In this document: one piece after another, positions 26,788 to 37,589 of the stretch | Position numbering within the stretch: the stretch's first letter is position 1 | Layout of the letters: every line of letters begins with the position of its first letter | NCBI RefSeq assembly: GCF_000004195.4 | Contig: NC_030678.2 | Location: 132,461,104 to 132,525,103 of the forward strand | Source of the DNA: Xenopus tropicalis | Lineage: Eukaryota; Chordata; Amphibia; Anura; Pipidae | Length of the DNA stretch: 64,000 nucleotides | Direction: 5' to 3' | Made by a program: the position numbers and the translations under genes | The notes under the pieces: generated by a model | The model's input: the letters and a program-made list of their open reading frames with translations, nothing else | Told to the model about the DNA's origin: nothing | Databases searched by the model: none

Positions 26788-27114
26788 AGGTATGGGATCC
26801 CTTATCCGGAAACCTGTTATCCAGAAAGCTCCGAATTACGGAATGCCCATCTCCCATAGACTCCATTTTAATCAAACAATTCAGAATTTTAAAACTGATT
26901 TCCTTTTTCTTTGTAGTAATAAAACAGTACCTTGTAATTGATCCCAACTAAGATATAAATAATCCTTATTGGATGCAAAACAATTCCATAGGGTTTAATT
27001 AATGTTTTATTGATTCTTTAGTAGACTGAAGGTATGGAGATCAAAATTACAGAAAAACCCCTTATCCGGAATACCCTTGGTCCCGAGCACTCTGGATAAC
27101 GGGTCCTATACCTG
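26788..27114 (+). mobile_element. TA-type MITE, complete copy
   Basis: The 327-bp element is flanked by TA (26786-26787, 27115-27116). Inverted ends are caggtatgggatccctta and caggtataggacccgtta. It is the best-preserved copy of the family in the window. Confidence 0.9.
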
Positions 27115-27151
27115 TACATGTGTTCGTATAAAAACATGCTATAGGTTTAAG

Positions 27152-27300
27152 CAAGAATATAGTTACATAGCTAGGTTGAATAAAGGCCAAAGTCCATCAA
27201 GTTCAACCCTTCCAACCAAACCCTAGTTCACATATATTCACACACTTTTAACAACCTATCTATACACAATTACATATATAAACTATATATACCAGTATCT
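27152..27300 (-). mobile_element. CR1-type LINE 3' tail, separated from its ORF
   Basis: On the minus strand this reads gaacttgatggactttggcc and then attcaacctagctatgtaact, the characteristic 3' end of CR1 elements. It continues the element at 27883-28660 once the MITE at 27304-27880 is removed. Confidence 0.8.
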
Positions 27301-27303
27301 ATA

Positions 27304-27880
27304 CAGGTATACAACCCATTATACAGAATTCTCGGGACCTGGGGTTTTTTGGATAAGGGATCGTTCCATAATTTGGATCTCTACACCATAAGTGTATATA
27401 AATCCAATAGGAGTGTTTTGCTTCAATACGGATTACTTATATCTTAGATGGGATCAAGTATAAGCAGGCCCGGATTTGTGGAGAGGCCACAAAGGCCCGG
27501 GCCTAGGGTGGCAGAAGTTTAGGGGCGGCATGCCGCCCCGCCGCAAGAAAATTTGTAAATTTGGCTCCCATACGGTGCAGTTGGGACCTCTCCCCACTGC
27601 TCCGTATGGGAGTTTAAAGGAGTGCATGCGCACTTGCGGCTGCGGGGGGGGTTGGCACGCGTTTGTGGCTGCGGGGAGGTTGTCGCGCCAACAGGGGCGG
27701 CCTCGGGGCGCCCAGAATAGAAATCCGGCCCTGAGTACAAGGTACCATTTAACAATTAAAGAGTAAAAGGAAATAATTTTTAAAAATTAGAATCGTTTGC
27801 TTATAATGGAGTCTAAAGGAGAGGACCTTCCCGTAATTCGGAACTTTCTGGATAACGGGTTTCTGGATAACAGATCCCTG
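27304..27880 (-). mobile_element. TA-type MITE ('caggtatgggatcc' family), itself interrupted
   Basis: It is bounded by TA at 27302-27303 and 27881-27882, with ends caggtat and (reverse) cagggat. It carries the family's body (ggataagggatc, ctttctggataac), is inserted into a CR1 LINE and is split by a hAT-type MITE at 27465-27733. The TA duplication suggests mobilisation by a Tc1/mariner transposase. Confidence 0.85.
27465..27733. mobile_element. hAT-type MITE with 8-bp target duplication
   Basis: Ends are caggcccggattt and, on the other strand, cagggccggattt. Flanks agtataag (27457-27464) and agtacaag (27734-27741) match at 7 of 8 bases, the hAT duplication length. The body is GC-rich, in contrast to its AT-rich host. 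Confidence 0.85.
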
Positions 27881-27882
27881 TA

Positions 27883-28660
27883 CTAATTGGACATTTTAGT
27901 ATCACAATAGCCTTGGATACTATGCTTGCTCAAGAAATCATCCAAGCCCCACTTAAAGGCATTAACAGAATCTGCCATCACAACATCACTAGGAAGGGCA
28001 TTCCATAACCTCACTGCCCTCACCGTGAAAAACCACCTACGCTGCTTCAAATGGAAGCTCCGTTCCTCTAATCTAAAGGGGTGGCCTCTGGTGCGTTGAT
28101 TGTTTTTATGGGAAAAAAGAACATCCCCCAACTGCCTATAATCCCCTCTAATGTACTTGTACAGAGTAATCATGTCCCCTCGCAAGCGCCTCTTTTCCAG
28201 AGAAAACAACCCCAACCTCGACAGTCTAACCTCATAGTTTAAATCTTCCATCCCCTTAACCAGTTTAGTTGCAGTCTCTGCACTCTCTCTAGCTCATTAA
28301 TATCCTTCTTAAGGACTGGAGCCCAAAACTGCACTGCATACTCAAGGTGAGGCCTTACCAGGGACCTATAAAGAGGCAAAATTATGTTCTCATCCCTTGA
28401 GTCAATGCCCTTTTTTATACAAGACAGCACTTTATTTGCTTTAGTAGCCACAGAATGACACTGCCTGGCATTAGACAACTTGTTATCTACAAAAACTCCT
28501 AGATCCTTCTCCATTAAAGATCCCCCAATACACTGCCATGTGGTGTATAACTTGCATTTATATTATTTCTACCAAAGTGCATAACATTTATGCACTTTTC
28601 ATCATTGAACCTCATTTTCCATTTTGCTGCCCAGTTTTCCAATTTTGAACATTGTCTGTT
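27883..28660 (-). pseudogene. CR1-type LINE ORF2 C-terminus, frameshifted
   Basis: Two open segments (28514-28239 and 28251-27883), plus a short third frame up to about 28660, read through the end of a CR1 reverse transcriptase. Signature pieces are LGVFVDNKLS, PLYRSLVRPHLEYAVQFW, RLGLFSLEKRRLRGDMI and WFFTVRAVRLWNALPSDVV. At least two frameshifts separate them. The element's 3' UTR tail is displaced to 27152-27300 by a nested MITE. Confidence 0.92.
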
Positions 28661-28878
28661 ATTTTTTAGACTTTAAATCTACAATGTAAATCTGAATGTT
28701 AGTTTTAGAAGGTTGCAATAAAACGTACAAACAATTTCTGAACGTTCATTGTATGACAACTAAAATCTGAACGTGTATGGCCAGCTTAACTTGCGAGAGA
28801 GCATTTCCCTACCCACTTCCCCCTTTATGCTGGCAGAATCTTCAACCTCTTTCACCATTCACTGCTTATGCACTTTAA

Positions 28879-29285
28879 TTAAAGGACATATCAACCCCAA
28901 AAATATTGTTTTGCCTAATAAAAGAAAACTTAATTATAAGCAACTCTGCAATATACATTCATTACATATTTTAATGGTTTTTTAATTAGTTGTATATATA
29001 ACTGCTATAAAAAGCAGTGTATATCTGTCCTTTCTACTCTCTCCCCCGGGGGCTCTGGCATTTGAAGCAATGTAACACAAGGCAGCAGGTTTTACAGACC
29101 TGTCTTGCTGGAGGAGCCTGGCACTTGCAACATTGTTTAAACAGCAACAACCAGGAGTTCAGCAAATGCTGCTTTTTATAGTAATTACATTTACAAATAA
29201 CTTTTAAAGCACTAATAAAGTTGCTTTGAATTATGTTTTCTTTTATTGGGCAAAAAAATATTTTTGGGGTTGACATGTCCTTTAA
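28879..29285. mobile_element. TTAA-type MITE (ttaaaggacatatcaacccc), complete
   Basis: It is bounded by TTAA at both ends. Inverted termini are aaaggacatatcaaccccaa and aaaggacatgtcaaccccaa. The TTAA duplication is that of piggyBac-like elements, and Xenopus T2-type MITEs share it. It directly abuts the next MITE at about 29290. Confidence 0.85.
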
Positions 29286-29289
29286 GACC

Positions 29290-29895
29290 AAAGGGATTCT
29301 GTCATGATTTTTATGGTATAGTTTTTATTACTACATTACACTGCTCACAATGCAAATAATTCATTTTACCAACTTTATTTTTGAACCAATAAATGTATTT
29401 TTTTGTATTTGTAATATTGGTGTGTAAGAGCCATCTCAGTGCATTGTGCCTGAGTCTGAGCTTTAAGGAGAAACCAGCACTACACATTAGTACTGCTTTC
29501 AGGTAACCTATTGTTTCTCCTACTCCCATGTAACTGGAGGAGTCCCAAGCTGGACTTGGATTTCTTACTATTGAGTGCTATTCTGATATCTACTAGGAGC
29601 TGCTATCTTGCTCCCTTCCCATTGTTCTGCTGATCGGCGGCTGGGAGGGGGGTGATATCACTCCAACTTGCAGCTCAGCAGTGTGACTGCTTCAGTCAAA
29701 TTTATCAGAGCACAGGTCACATGGCTGTGGCACCCTGGGAAATGAAGAATATGGCTAGTCCCACATTAAATCTCAAAATTAAATATAGAACTGTTTGTTC
29801 TTATGAAAAACTGATTTCAGTTCTGGATTCTGTTTGGGGTAAATTATGAACTGATGCATTTTGTAAAAAAAAACTTATTTTCCCAAGACAGAATC
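29290..29895 (+). mobile_element. MITE with 'gggattctgtc' ends
   Basis: Left end aaagggattctgtcatgatt and inverted right end gagggattctgtcttgggaa. Further copies are at about 15460-16026 (opposite strand) and 59629-61572 (opposite strand, interrupted). The shared core includes cacatggctgtggcaccctg. Confidence 0.82.
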
Positions 29896-31624
29896 CCTCT
29901 CAGAAGTCCCATGCTGCTGGTTTTAACAAAATAGTTAGTAACCAGTAATAATATGGACTTACCCCCAATCCTGACATCTTAACGTTTAAAAGAAGTTGCA
30001 ACTACCTGCAATTTGGAGAGGATTTTAACCTTTTCTATGTCTGAATACTTTCAGTTTGTCTTTCTATGTACTGCTACACTAATCAGATGGCTAGAAAAAT
30101 TAAACTTAGCTTTTGCAGCACTAGTTAGCTGGTACATTTGTATCAGTGCAGTGGATTCTATACTGACTGCACATGAAGGGTTAAAGCAAAGTACTGAATA
30201 TAATAAATGCACAAAAGTGTGGAACAGTCCGTGTTGCAAACTTTGTTAGAATAAAGGGAAAGGATGCATAGGGATCATTTACAGTATGTACACAGATAGT
30301 CTAGCCCAATGCAATCTTGTTCTTTTGCAATAAGAACAAACTAATCCTTTTCACTGGTTGGGTACTGTTTGTTACTGAGTAAAAGTTCACAGTCTAATTA
30401 CAACATAGATGCAATATTTTCTTTATTACACAGTTCAACACCTTACAAGCTGAGTTGGCAACTGCTGGAGGAAACTAATTCAAGGATTAGAAGAAAAATG
30501 TGAATAAACAGAGTTATTCTGGTTGCACACTGAATTAATTCTTTATCATGAAAAGGAATGAGTAAAAGTGCTAACTGTTTATGTTACATAGAAGAGAGGC
30601 TGTTAAGAATCTTATAGAACCCACAGTAGCAGCAAAGAAAGCCCCAGACTGTTAGCTGCCCATGCTGGTTCCATTTGGATGTAGGCAAAGACATACAATA
30701 TGTAGCAGAAGCCAGAGATAAAGGGAAGGGCAAAGCAGTATCAGTAACTCCTCATTGCTTGATCATTGAACGTTTTTTCTGTGGTCTAGCTCCCTATAAC
30801 CGGAGTTCCCAAGGCTGTCCCAGCCTATTTCTACTTTTGTGATCTCCTGGTTTTGACTGCTGGCCTGCTCAAAGCACATGTGTTACCTGAAACAAGGCTC
30901 TGCTTCTCAGAATACTGCCTGCCCTGACCTCTGGCCAGTTATATGGATTTGCCTTTTAGTCTGTCATCTTACATATCTGTTTATCTATATTCCAATATTT
31001 TAGTTCACTCATTAAATCATGTATTGTGCATAGTGACCTAACACGTGTACCTAGCAAATAAGTGCCTACCAGTCACTTCCATGTCTGACAAAGCAGGTCA
31101 GTTTACTGTTTGTTTAATTTAAACAATTTATTCCTACTCCAATTACATTTTCCAATCCAAAATGACTTAAAAAACAGGAAGTTTGCTATTGCAGTTATAT
31201 TAAGTGTTTAAACCAGATTCTTGTGAAGGCTTTAATAGCAGATATTTTTTAGAGGATTTCAGCAGCTGGATAAGTGTGAATTTCTTACAGTCAATCAGGT
31301 TGGGCCACTTAAGCATATTCACTTTGGTCTTATGCATTTCTTTTTAAGCTTTGCCCTTTTATTCATGGCCATTGTTGGCACAGGGGTATCTTTTCCAATG
31401 GCATATTTCTGCAGAGAAGTGTCCCAAAACCTCCCCTGTAGTCCAGTAGTGGCAATTATTAGCCTAAGAATGTGAACCTTAAGGTAAGTTTTTAAATGAA
31501 TTAAGAACTGACAATTCCTCTCTTGTTAACTGGCCACACAAGTGCCATGGTTGGTCACAACTGTATTACAAGTAACAGGTATGAATTTGAGGAGATCAAT
31601 GGGACCAAAAGGATGAGCTCTCAC

Positions 31625-31706
31625 CTGGGAACAGGTATATATTTCAGTTTCTTTGAGTTAAGATCTGTAACTTCCAAATATCCAGATGCTCGCAGAGGAG
31701 TGACAT
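31625..31706 (-). CDS. vwa8: vwa8 exon 15 of window: linker region
   Basis: 82 nt, acceptor tttccatag, donor gtgaga. It encodes DVTPLRASGYLEVTDLNSKK then LKYIPVP, with a split Arg codon at the end (AG|A). It is an isolated small exon between two multi-kilobase introns. The frame agrees with both neighbours. Confidence 0.93.
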
Positions 31707-32252
31707 CTATGGAAAGATACAAAGCATTGTAACAGAACACATTTCAATTCTGATATAAACATGGGAATTCTGATTTGTTGTCATACACTAACGTCTGCTT
31801 TTACTCACATTAAAACACAGTTTTAAGATACTACAAAAGTAATTTAATATATTTAGAATACAAGCAATAAAAGATAAAAAGACCTCTCATATTTTTTAAT
31901 TGGACCAGAATGTAGAAAAGAAGGACTAAGTTATGAAATCCAGTCTACCAATAACAGTCCTATTAAAGAATTGGAACATTTTCTAAATTTGTAAAAAATG
32001 AACACTGTTTATTATTTGGCCTTTTCTTATGGCGTTAAAACATTTTACACGTACACGGATTTATTTATAGAGCCTGATGGTTACACAGCTAATTACCCAA
32101 GGAGAGATTAAAAAAATTTTTTTTAAAAATTATTTTTTTTATGTCAGCATTTGCAACAGATGTTATCTGCTATTTTTGTTACACAAAATGGCACTGTTTT
32201 ATATACCCCTGTAAATCTCAACACTGAGCCTCACAACAAGTTAGGAAGTGCT

Positions 32253-32277
32253 CCCCCCCCCCCCCCCCCCCCCCCCC
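32253..32277. repeat. Poly-C run, 25 bases
   Basis: Twenty-five consecutive C on the plus strand. As vwa8 is transcribed from the other strand, the pre-mRNA carries 25 consecutive G. Confidence 0.97.
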
Positions 32278-32984
32278 GGACTAATTTTTAGCTTGTTTAA
32301 CAATTAGCTTGATTCCTAAAAAAACTTTTTTAAAATCTTTACAAAAATAAGGTATCTTTCAGCTGCCCCTTATTAGGACGAAGATACATGTGGCGATTAG
32401 TCATCGTGACTCTCAAAAAGGATAGGATTCTATATAAGTCACTTCAACTAATCTGCTATGCAGGTTAGCTGCTTTGACTTTTTACAAAGTTCTGGTGACT
32501 AACCGCTGTGTGTGTCTTTGCCCTTACTAATGTATACTTATTAAAACTCAGAGTTGTGCATCACGTGGTAATAAAGCCAAATGAATGGCAGTTTAAGCAG
32601 CACATCTATGTTTACTCTAACTGTACTAATGCAAGGGAAAATACGTGTTTAAAACAAACACTGTTCCATTTGCAGTTTACTGAAGAAACAATTTACATAC
32701 AATCCCTATTTATTGGACCCATTTTGAACATAAATGTTAATTGCCTCTTTAAATTCCTCTACTAATTATGGTCACTTTTGGAAACACAACTGTTACATAG
32801 CAAAGACAAGAATGCCTTCTCATGTGTTAGTGGCTCCTATAAATAAATCAGCTGTCTCAGTCTTGCAGTGAAGCCTGTGACTATTGCACGTACAGTTTAC
32901 CAGTTAATTAATGCGCAATTCACAAGCCTGTGTAACTCTAGTGTCACTTTATGTGTGAGTCATGTGAGATTAAACAGTCATCTT

Positions 32985-33472
32985 TAGTGATGAGCGAATC
33001 TGTTCCGTTTCGCTTCGCCGAAAAATTCGCGAATCTTTGAAAAGATCCGCGAAACGGCGAAAAATTCGCGAAGCGGCGAAAATGTCGTGCGACAAAAAAA
33101 AAATTGTCGCCCGCGGCTATTATTTTGTCGCGCACGGCTCTTGTTTTGTCGCGCGGCTCTTGTTTCGTCGCCCACGGCTCTTGTTTCGTCGCCCACGGCT
33201 CTTGTTTCGTCGTCCGCGGCTCTTGTTTCGTCGCCTGCAGCTATTATTTTGTCGCGCGGCTCTTGTTTCGTCGCCCGCGGCTCTTGTTTCGTCGCGCGGC
33301 TCTTGTTTCGTCGCCCGCGACTATTCTTTTTTGACGCCGCGACAATTTTTGGACGTGCGGCGAATTTTTCCGCGGCGAAATTTTTCATCCGTTTCGCGAA
33401 ACAATCCGCCAATGGCGAAACGCGGAAATTCGCCGCGAATCCATGCCTGGCGAAACTTTTCGCCCATCACTA
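32985..33472. mobile_element. hAT-type MITE carrying a CpG-rich minisatellite (488 bp)
   Basis: Perfect 8-bp flanking duplication gtcatctt at 32977-32984 and 33473-33480. Ends tagtgatgagcgaa and, inverted, tagtgatgggcgaa. The interior is rich in ttcgc/gcgaa motifs and contains the tandem array at 33108-33333. The long reading frames in this interval on both strands are repeat artefacts, not genes. Confidence 0.9.
33108..33333. repeat. Minisatellite, about 9-10 units of 19-23 bp
   Basis: Tandem units of the form ggctcttgtttcgtcgc with a variable two- to four-base joint (ccg, cca, tcc, or nothing). Variants with ctattattttgtcgc occur at the edges and middle. CpG density is far above that of the surrounding intron. 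Confidence 0.92.
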
Positions 33473-33688
33473 GTCATCTTACCTTCACACTGTTTGTAAT
33501 GTACTATATTAAGGACTAAGCAGTGCCACAGACTGGGATTTTGTATTTATAGCAGAATGTACAGAAAAATAAGTTAGAGATATACATATAATTGTGCAAA
33601 GGTAAGAGATGAGCATATTGGTTTTCTATTCCCTATGTAGCACAAGGTATTACTGGCAAAATAGGCATCCCCTGAAACACCTCCTAGC

Positions 33689-33995
33689 CAGGGCCAGAAC
33701 TAGGGGTAGGCAGAAGAGGCAGCTGCCTAGGGCGCAACGATTGGGGGGCGCCAGACAGGAGCCTCTCCTGCCTACCCCTAGTCCTGCTACTTGTCATTGC
33801 CCCCGCCGCTTGTATTAGCAGTGGAGGCAATGACCGATCGGATCGCACCCCCCCTTGCGTTTGCTTTGGCACGCATGCGCCGTTCGGGGAGAGGGGGAGT
33901 GGCCGAATGCCTAAGCACACGCAAGGGGGTGGGGGGTGCAGGGGGGGTGGCCGACCGGGTTGCCTAGGGCGCCCGGTCGGCTTGGCCCCCCCCTG
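33689..33995. mobile_element. GC-rich hAT-type MITE with perfect 8-bp duplication
   Basis: Target duplication ctcctagc at 33681-33688 and 33996-34003. The element starts cagggccagaactagggg and ends ttggcccccccctg. It contains long G and C runs. Related copies are at 41296-41415, about 56165-56342 and, partially, about 333-410. Confidence 0.9.
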
Positions 33996-34155
33996 CTCCT
34001 AGCTTACATACAGGTACAAGTGTGCACTACTGCACTTGATACTGTACCACTTGTAAATGAGGCCAGTCACCTGTATGTGATCGTTAGGCTAGCATAGATC
34101 TATGCTGATTGCACAACAATCCTATTGGCTAGTGGGTCATGTAACAAATGCTACT

Positions 34156-34272
34156 TGGCAAGTAACCCATAGCAACCAATCAACAGGTAGCATTTATTGG
34201 TCAGGTGTTTGAAAAAAACAAAAAAACATTTGATTGGTTGCCATGGGTTATTAGATGTGGGCAAACCTAAGA
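34156..34272. repeat. Hairpin repeat, second copy of 1435-1547
   Basis: Same arrangement as 1435-1547 and in the same orientation, with ccatagcaaccaatc against gattggttgccatgg. Confidence 0.75.
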
Positions 34273-34295
34273 CTATTTATTACAAAACCCTTATG

Positions 34296-34751
34296 TTAAA
34301 GGGGACATACACCCTATGGGACAACGTAAATGGACTGTTCTCCTTTAAGTTAATTTTTAATATGTTATAGAATGGCTAATTCTATGCAACTTTTAAATTG
34401 GTCTTTATTTTTTTTTATAGTTTTTTTTCTTTTTTTTTTTTTAATTATTTGCCTTCTTCCTTTGCCACTTTTCTGCTTTCAAATGAGGGTCAATTGTAGA
34501 CTTTATGAGGCTACAATTTTATAGTTACTGTTACTTTTTGTTATTTATATTTCTATTCAGCACCCTTACTATTCATTTTCCAGTTTCTCATTCAAATCAG
34601 TGCCTAGTTGCTAGGACAAACAGATAGCTGCTAAAATTCCAAACTGGAGAGCTGCTTCATATCATACAAAATCATAAAAAATGAAGACCAACTGCAAATT
34701 GCCTCAGTATATCTCATCCACATCATACTAAAAGTTTATTTAAAGGTTAAG
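34296..34751. mobile_element. TTAA-type MITE, right end degraded
   Basis: It starts ttaaaggggacatacaccct and carries the family body gttatagaatggctaattct, tagttgctagga and atcatactaaaagttt. The expected inverted right end is lost. A second copy with the canonical start ttaaaggggtggttcacctt is at 52713. Confidence 0.78.
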
Positions 34752-35741
34752 GTAAAATTGCTTAGTTTTCACTTCTGAGTTAGTTAGGGAATCCAGTGCC
34801 AGTATAGGACCAGCTAGAAACAGTGCAGGAAGGCTTCTGGGCAGAATCCGAAGGGAAAAGGCCTATCCTGGAAGAGTGGAGGGGTATCACTGCAGAGTAC
34901 CAGACCACTAAAGAGAGTGGAGGGGTACTATAGTGGATACTGGACCACTAGGCGGATAGGTGGGACTAGGTCCATGATACCGGAATGGGAAAAGTGAATG
35001 TGCTGAAACTGTGTAACTGGACTGGGAGTTGTGTAAAAAGAGAAGAATTGTATGTATCATTTTGAAATGCTTGAGTGCCTGCCTGCATCAAGGGAACAGT
35101 GATCATTGGCTGTAATAAAAGTTATTTTGTATGAGGACAATCTGGCTGTATCCTTCCTAACCGGAGTTGGCCTATCGAGTAAAGGTAAGGGCGCTGTCCC
35201 TTTAAGGAAGTGTTGCACCACATTGCTCCTACAAACAAAATACTTTAAGCCTCAGTAACTGCTCTGTATGCCCCTGAATGCTAAAAGCAAGCCAAAGAAA
35301 TAAATGTTTTTTTGTTTTACATGAAAAGAACTTTCCTTACTTTAGTAAAGATAATGTCACTAAGCATGGTCTTTTATAAACAGTATGCAATTTTGCACCA
35401 AGGCAGTAACCAATAGCAAACAAGTCAGTGATAAAACTTTTTTTTAGCCATTAGTCATTTAGTGCAAATCCCATTGCGAAACACTAAAAATAACAAATAA
35501 CACCAATAAGCACCTTATAATAAAATATAACTAATCCTTATTGAAGCCAAAACAATCCTATTGGATGTCATTATTGTTTAAGTAATTTTTTAGTAGGTGT
35601 GGAGATCAAAAGTACAGTAAGACCCCTTATCAGGAAACTCCTGGTCACGAGCATTCTGGATAACAGGTTCCATACCAGTATACTGCTTTCTACAACATAA
35701 CAAAATACTATTCATATTTTATTGAAATAAATGTCTCTTAC

Positions 35742-35943
35742 CTTTAGGGTAAATTTCTTTTAATGGGACATCAGAAGGGGCAACAATTCTAACCACCTGA
35801 TTGGCAGCTATTAAATTTACACAGTTACTCTGTTTATAATTTCCAAACTTGGAGCGCCCTGGCTGAAAAAACTGATCAGTAGGTAAAGCACCATGGCGGT
35901 CCAGCCTCGATCCTCTTTTCCAGCTATAGACTTCACTGGGGGA
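35742..35943 (-). CDS. vwa8: vwa8 exon 14 of window: linker region
   Basis: 202 nt, acceptor cttttag, donor gtaaga; 67 codons plus one base. It encodes SPSEVYSWKRGSRLDRHGAL, a loop (QPGRSKFGNYKQSNCVNL) and NQVVRIVAPSDVPLKEIYPK. The ends are well conserved and the middle is divergent. The intron upstream (35944-36601) holds a decayed TA-type MITE fragment (about 36285-36475). Confidence 0.94.
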
Positions 35944-36601
35944 CTAAAAGAAAAAATATCTCCTATATATTTATCATAAATATAATTTATCATCACAGCC
36001 TGAATACAGTAATAACTACAACATAACCATTATACACACAATTACATTGAATATACTGCAAACAATGTTTATGTATTATGATGTGCTGTCTATGTTATCC
36101 TGCCTGACTTGCTATGCAGTGTGTAAGTAGTTTGGCTGCCCTGTAAAGTGTTTCAAACACTACAACTTAACAAGATCAGGATTTCTTTTCCAGTTAACAT
36201 TCCGTAAAAAACAAAAAATGCAGCCAGTCACAGGCGATATCATGTTATGCATAATAAAATCATACATTTGTATACAGAAAATCTCCAAAATACAGGAACG
36301 CCAGGGAGTCCAAGCAAATAAAACTTTTCTGTACAGTTTTTTTTTCCATTGCTTTGTAATAATAAAATAGTACCTTGTAAAAAACTAAATGTTAATGGCA
36401 ACACAATCCTGTTGGGTTTTTAGATGCTTTTTAATAAGATATAGTGAGCCAAACTACGAAAAAAAATAGTTGGCCCACAAGCAGTTAAGATGGCTCTTGT
36501 TATCTCAGAAGTTAGAACTCAGTGCTACAATAAATAAATTGCATTGATTCTTACTGGTCCTTTAGCTTGTATACTTACAGTATTGTTTCAGGGATACTTA
36601 C

Positions 36602-36756
36602 CAGCAAATCTGGAAACCCTACAATTATAGATGCATAGCTATGCTCATCTGAAAGAATCCTGTTGGGGGAGACAATTTTCTGTCCCACAGCTACACTGAG
36701 ATTTTCAGGTGGCAGTTGGTCACTTGAAATTGTATGTATGTTTGACGGCTCTGCCT
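36602..36756 (-). CDS. vwa8: vwa8 exon 13 of window: linker region
   Basis: 155 nt, acceptor atggtacag, donor gtaagt; two bases complete Glu, then 51 codons end in phase 0. It encodes a variable stretch ([19 protein letters not shown]) followed by the conserved [20 protein letters not shown] and VGFPDLL. Confidence 0.94.
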
Positions 36757-36958
36757 CTGTACCATAAAAATAATTAGGTTACACAAAATACATTTTCAAA
36801 ACATATTTTTCTAGTTCACACTGTACCAGAGTTTTAATTAACTAAACTCCACTGAGAGTGTGGTTTACAGGGTCATAAAACAATTGCGATCCTTATGTTG
36901 TGCTACCTATTCCTGTGTGATTTAAAACTGATCTCATAGTCAGTATATCTAACCCACG

Positions 36959-37053
36959 ATTATTTTCTTGGAGACAAGTTTTATTTTTGATGGCCTACTT
37001 AATTAAAATACAATTGATGATACATGTAAAATTTATTTTAATAGCATTAGTAC
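36959..37053. repeat. Intron segment with exon 12 donor, duplicated copy 1
   Basis: attattttcttggagacaag to atagcattagtac, ending exactly at the exon 12 donor. Repeated at 37590-37683 with about six differences. Confidence 0.93.
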
Positions 37054-37163
37054 CTGCTGTTAGGCCAAATCCTGTGCTCACTGGCTCCTCATTCAGTGAA
37101 TGTAGCTGACATACCTCAGTGTGTTCAGCTTCCATTTGCAAAGGCTTTGTCAGAAGAAACTTT
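37054..37163 (-). CDS. vwa8: vwa8 exon 12 of window: linker region
   Basis: 110 nt, acceptor tttctgcag, donor gtacta. It encodes KFLLTKPLQMEAEHTEVCQL followed by HSLNEEPVSTGFGLTA. The KxLLTKP and EEPxSTGFG segments are conserved in VWA8. The intron just past its donor, donor included, is duplicated at 37590-37683 (see findings). Confidence 0.93.
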
Positions 37164-37433
37164 CTGCAGAAATATAAAAAACAATACAGCCATATATTAT
37201 ACCCACTGACACATAACACATATGTCCATATCAGAAGCATATAATTATAGTGATATTGTCCACAATCCACTAAACTTCAATTTCCTTTCCTATCAGCCAA
37301 AACCCTGAAATATTCAGGAGTCCTCATAAACATACAGACCTTGGTTTGAACACGTTTTCATAGTACAGTCTAACATGATTATTGAAATGTGGCAGGTTAA
37401 GCAAGCACATTGCTACATAAAGAAAAAACGTAC

Positions 37434-37559
37434 TTGTTGGTTTTATTCTCAACCAAGAGCCATCGATCTTCGGCCACTAGGAATACAGACTTGAGGTTTA
37501 TAGGCAATGAGATAGTGTGGGCAGTGCCCTCCAACACGTCAAGTATACTGAGCGAGTTG
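37434..37559 (-). CDS. vwa8: vwa8 exon 11 of window: linker region
   Basis: 126 nt, acceptor attgtacag, donor gtacgt. One base completes Ser, then 41 codons plus two bases: NSLSILDVLEGTAHTISLPI, then NLKSVFLVAEDRWLLVENKT. The intron between this exon and exon 10 (37560-38053) carries a duplicated 95-bp intron segment and a complete TA-flanked MITE. Confidence 0.94.
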
Positions 37560-37589
37560 CTGTACAATATAATAGGGAAGGAATGACAA

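Larger units (their letters stand above)
24355..31624 (-). other. vwa8 intron between exons 15 and 16
   Basis: About 7.3 kb. 24355-26780 shows only AT-rich sequence with a 23-T run near 26194-26216. 26788-29895 is almost solid transposable element (entries below). 29900-31624 shows nothing recognisable. Confidence 0.8.
31707..35741 (-). other. vwa8 intron between exons 14 and 15
   Basis: About 4 kb holding a poly-C run, a CpG-rich hAT-type MITE with a minisatellite, a second GC-rich hAT-type MITE, a 'gcaaccaatc' hairpin repeat, a truncated TTAA-type MITE, an LTR-like stretch and a partial TA-type MITE at about 35518-35682. 31707-32250 and 32280-32976 show nothing else. Confidence 0.8.

Noticed and set aside
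33108..33333. CRISPR-like array
   Set aside because: The repeats are directly adjacent without unique spacers, inside a vertebrate transposon; it is a minisatellite.
32984..33519. Overlapping long reading frames on both strands (up to 160 codons)
   Set aside because: They are produced by the tandem array and inverted ends of a MITE; the peptides are simple repeats and change with frame.
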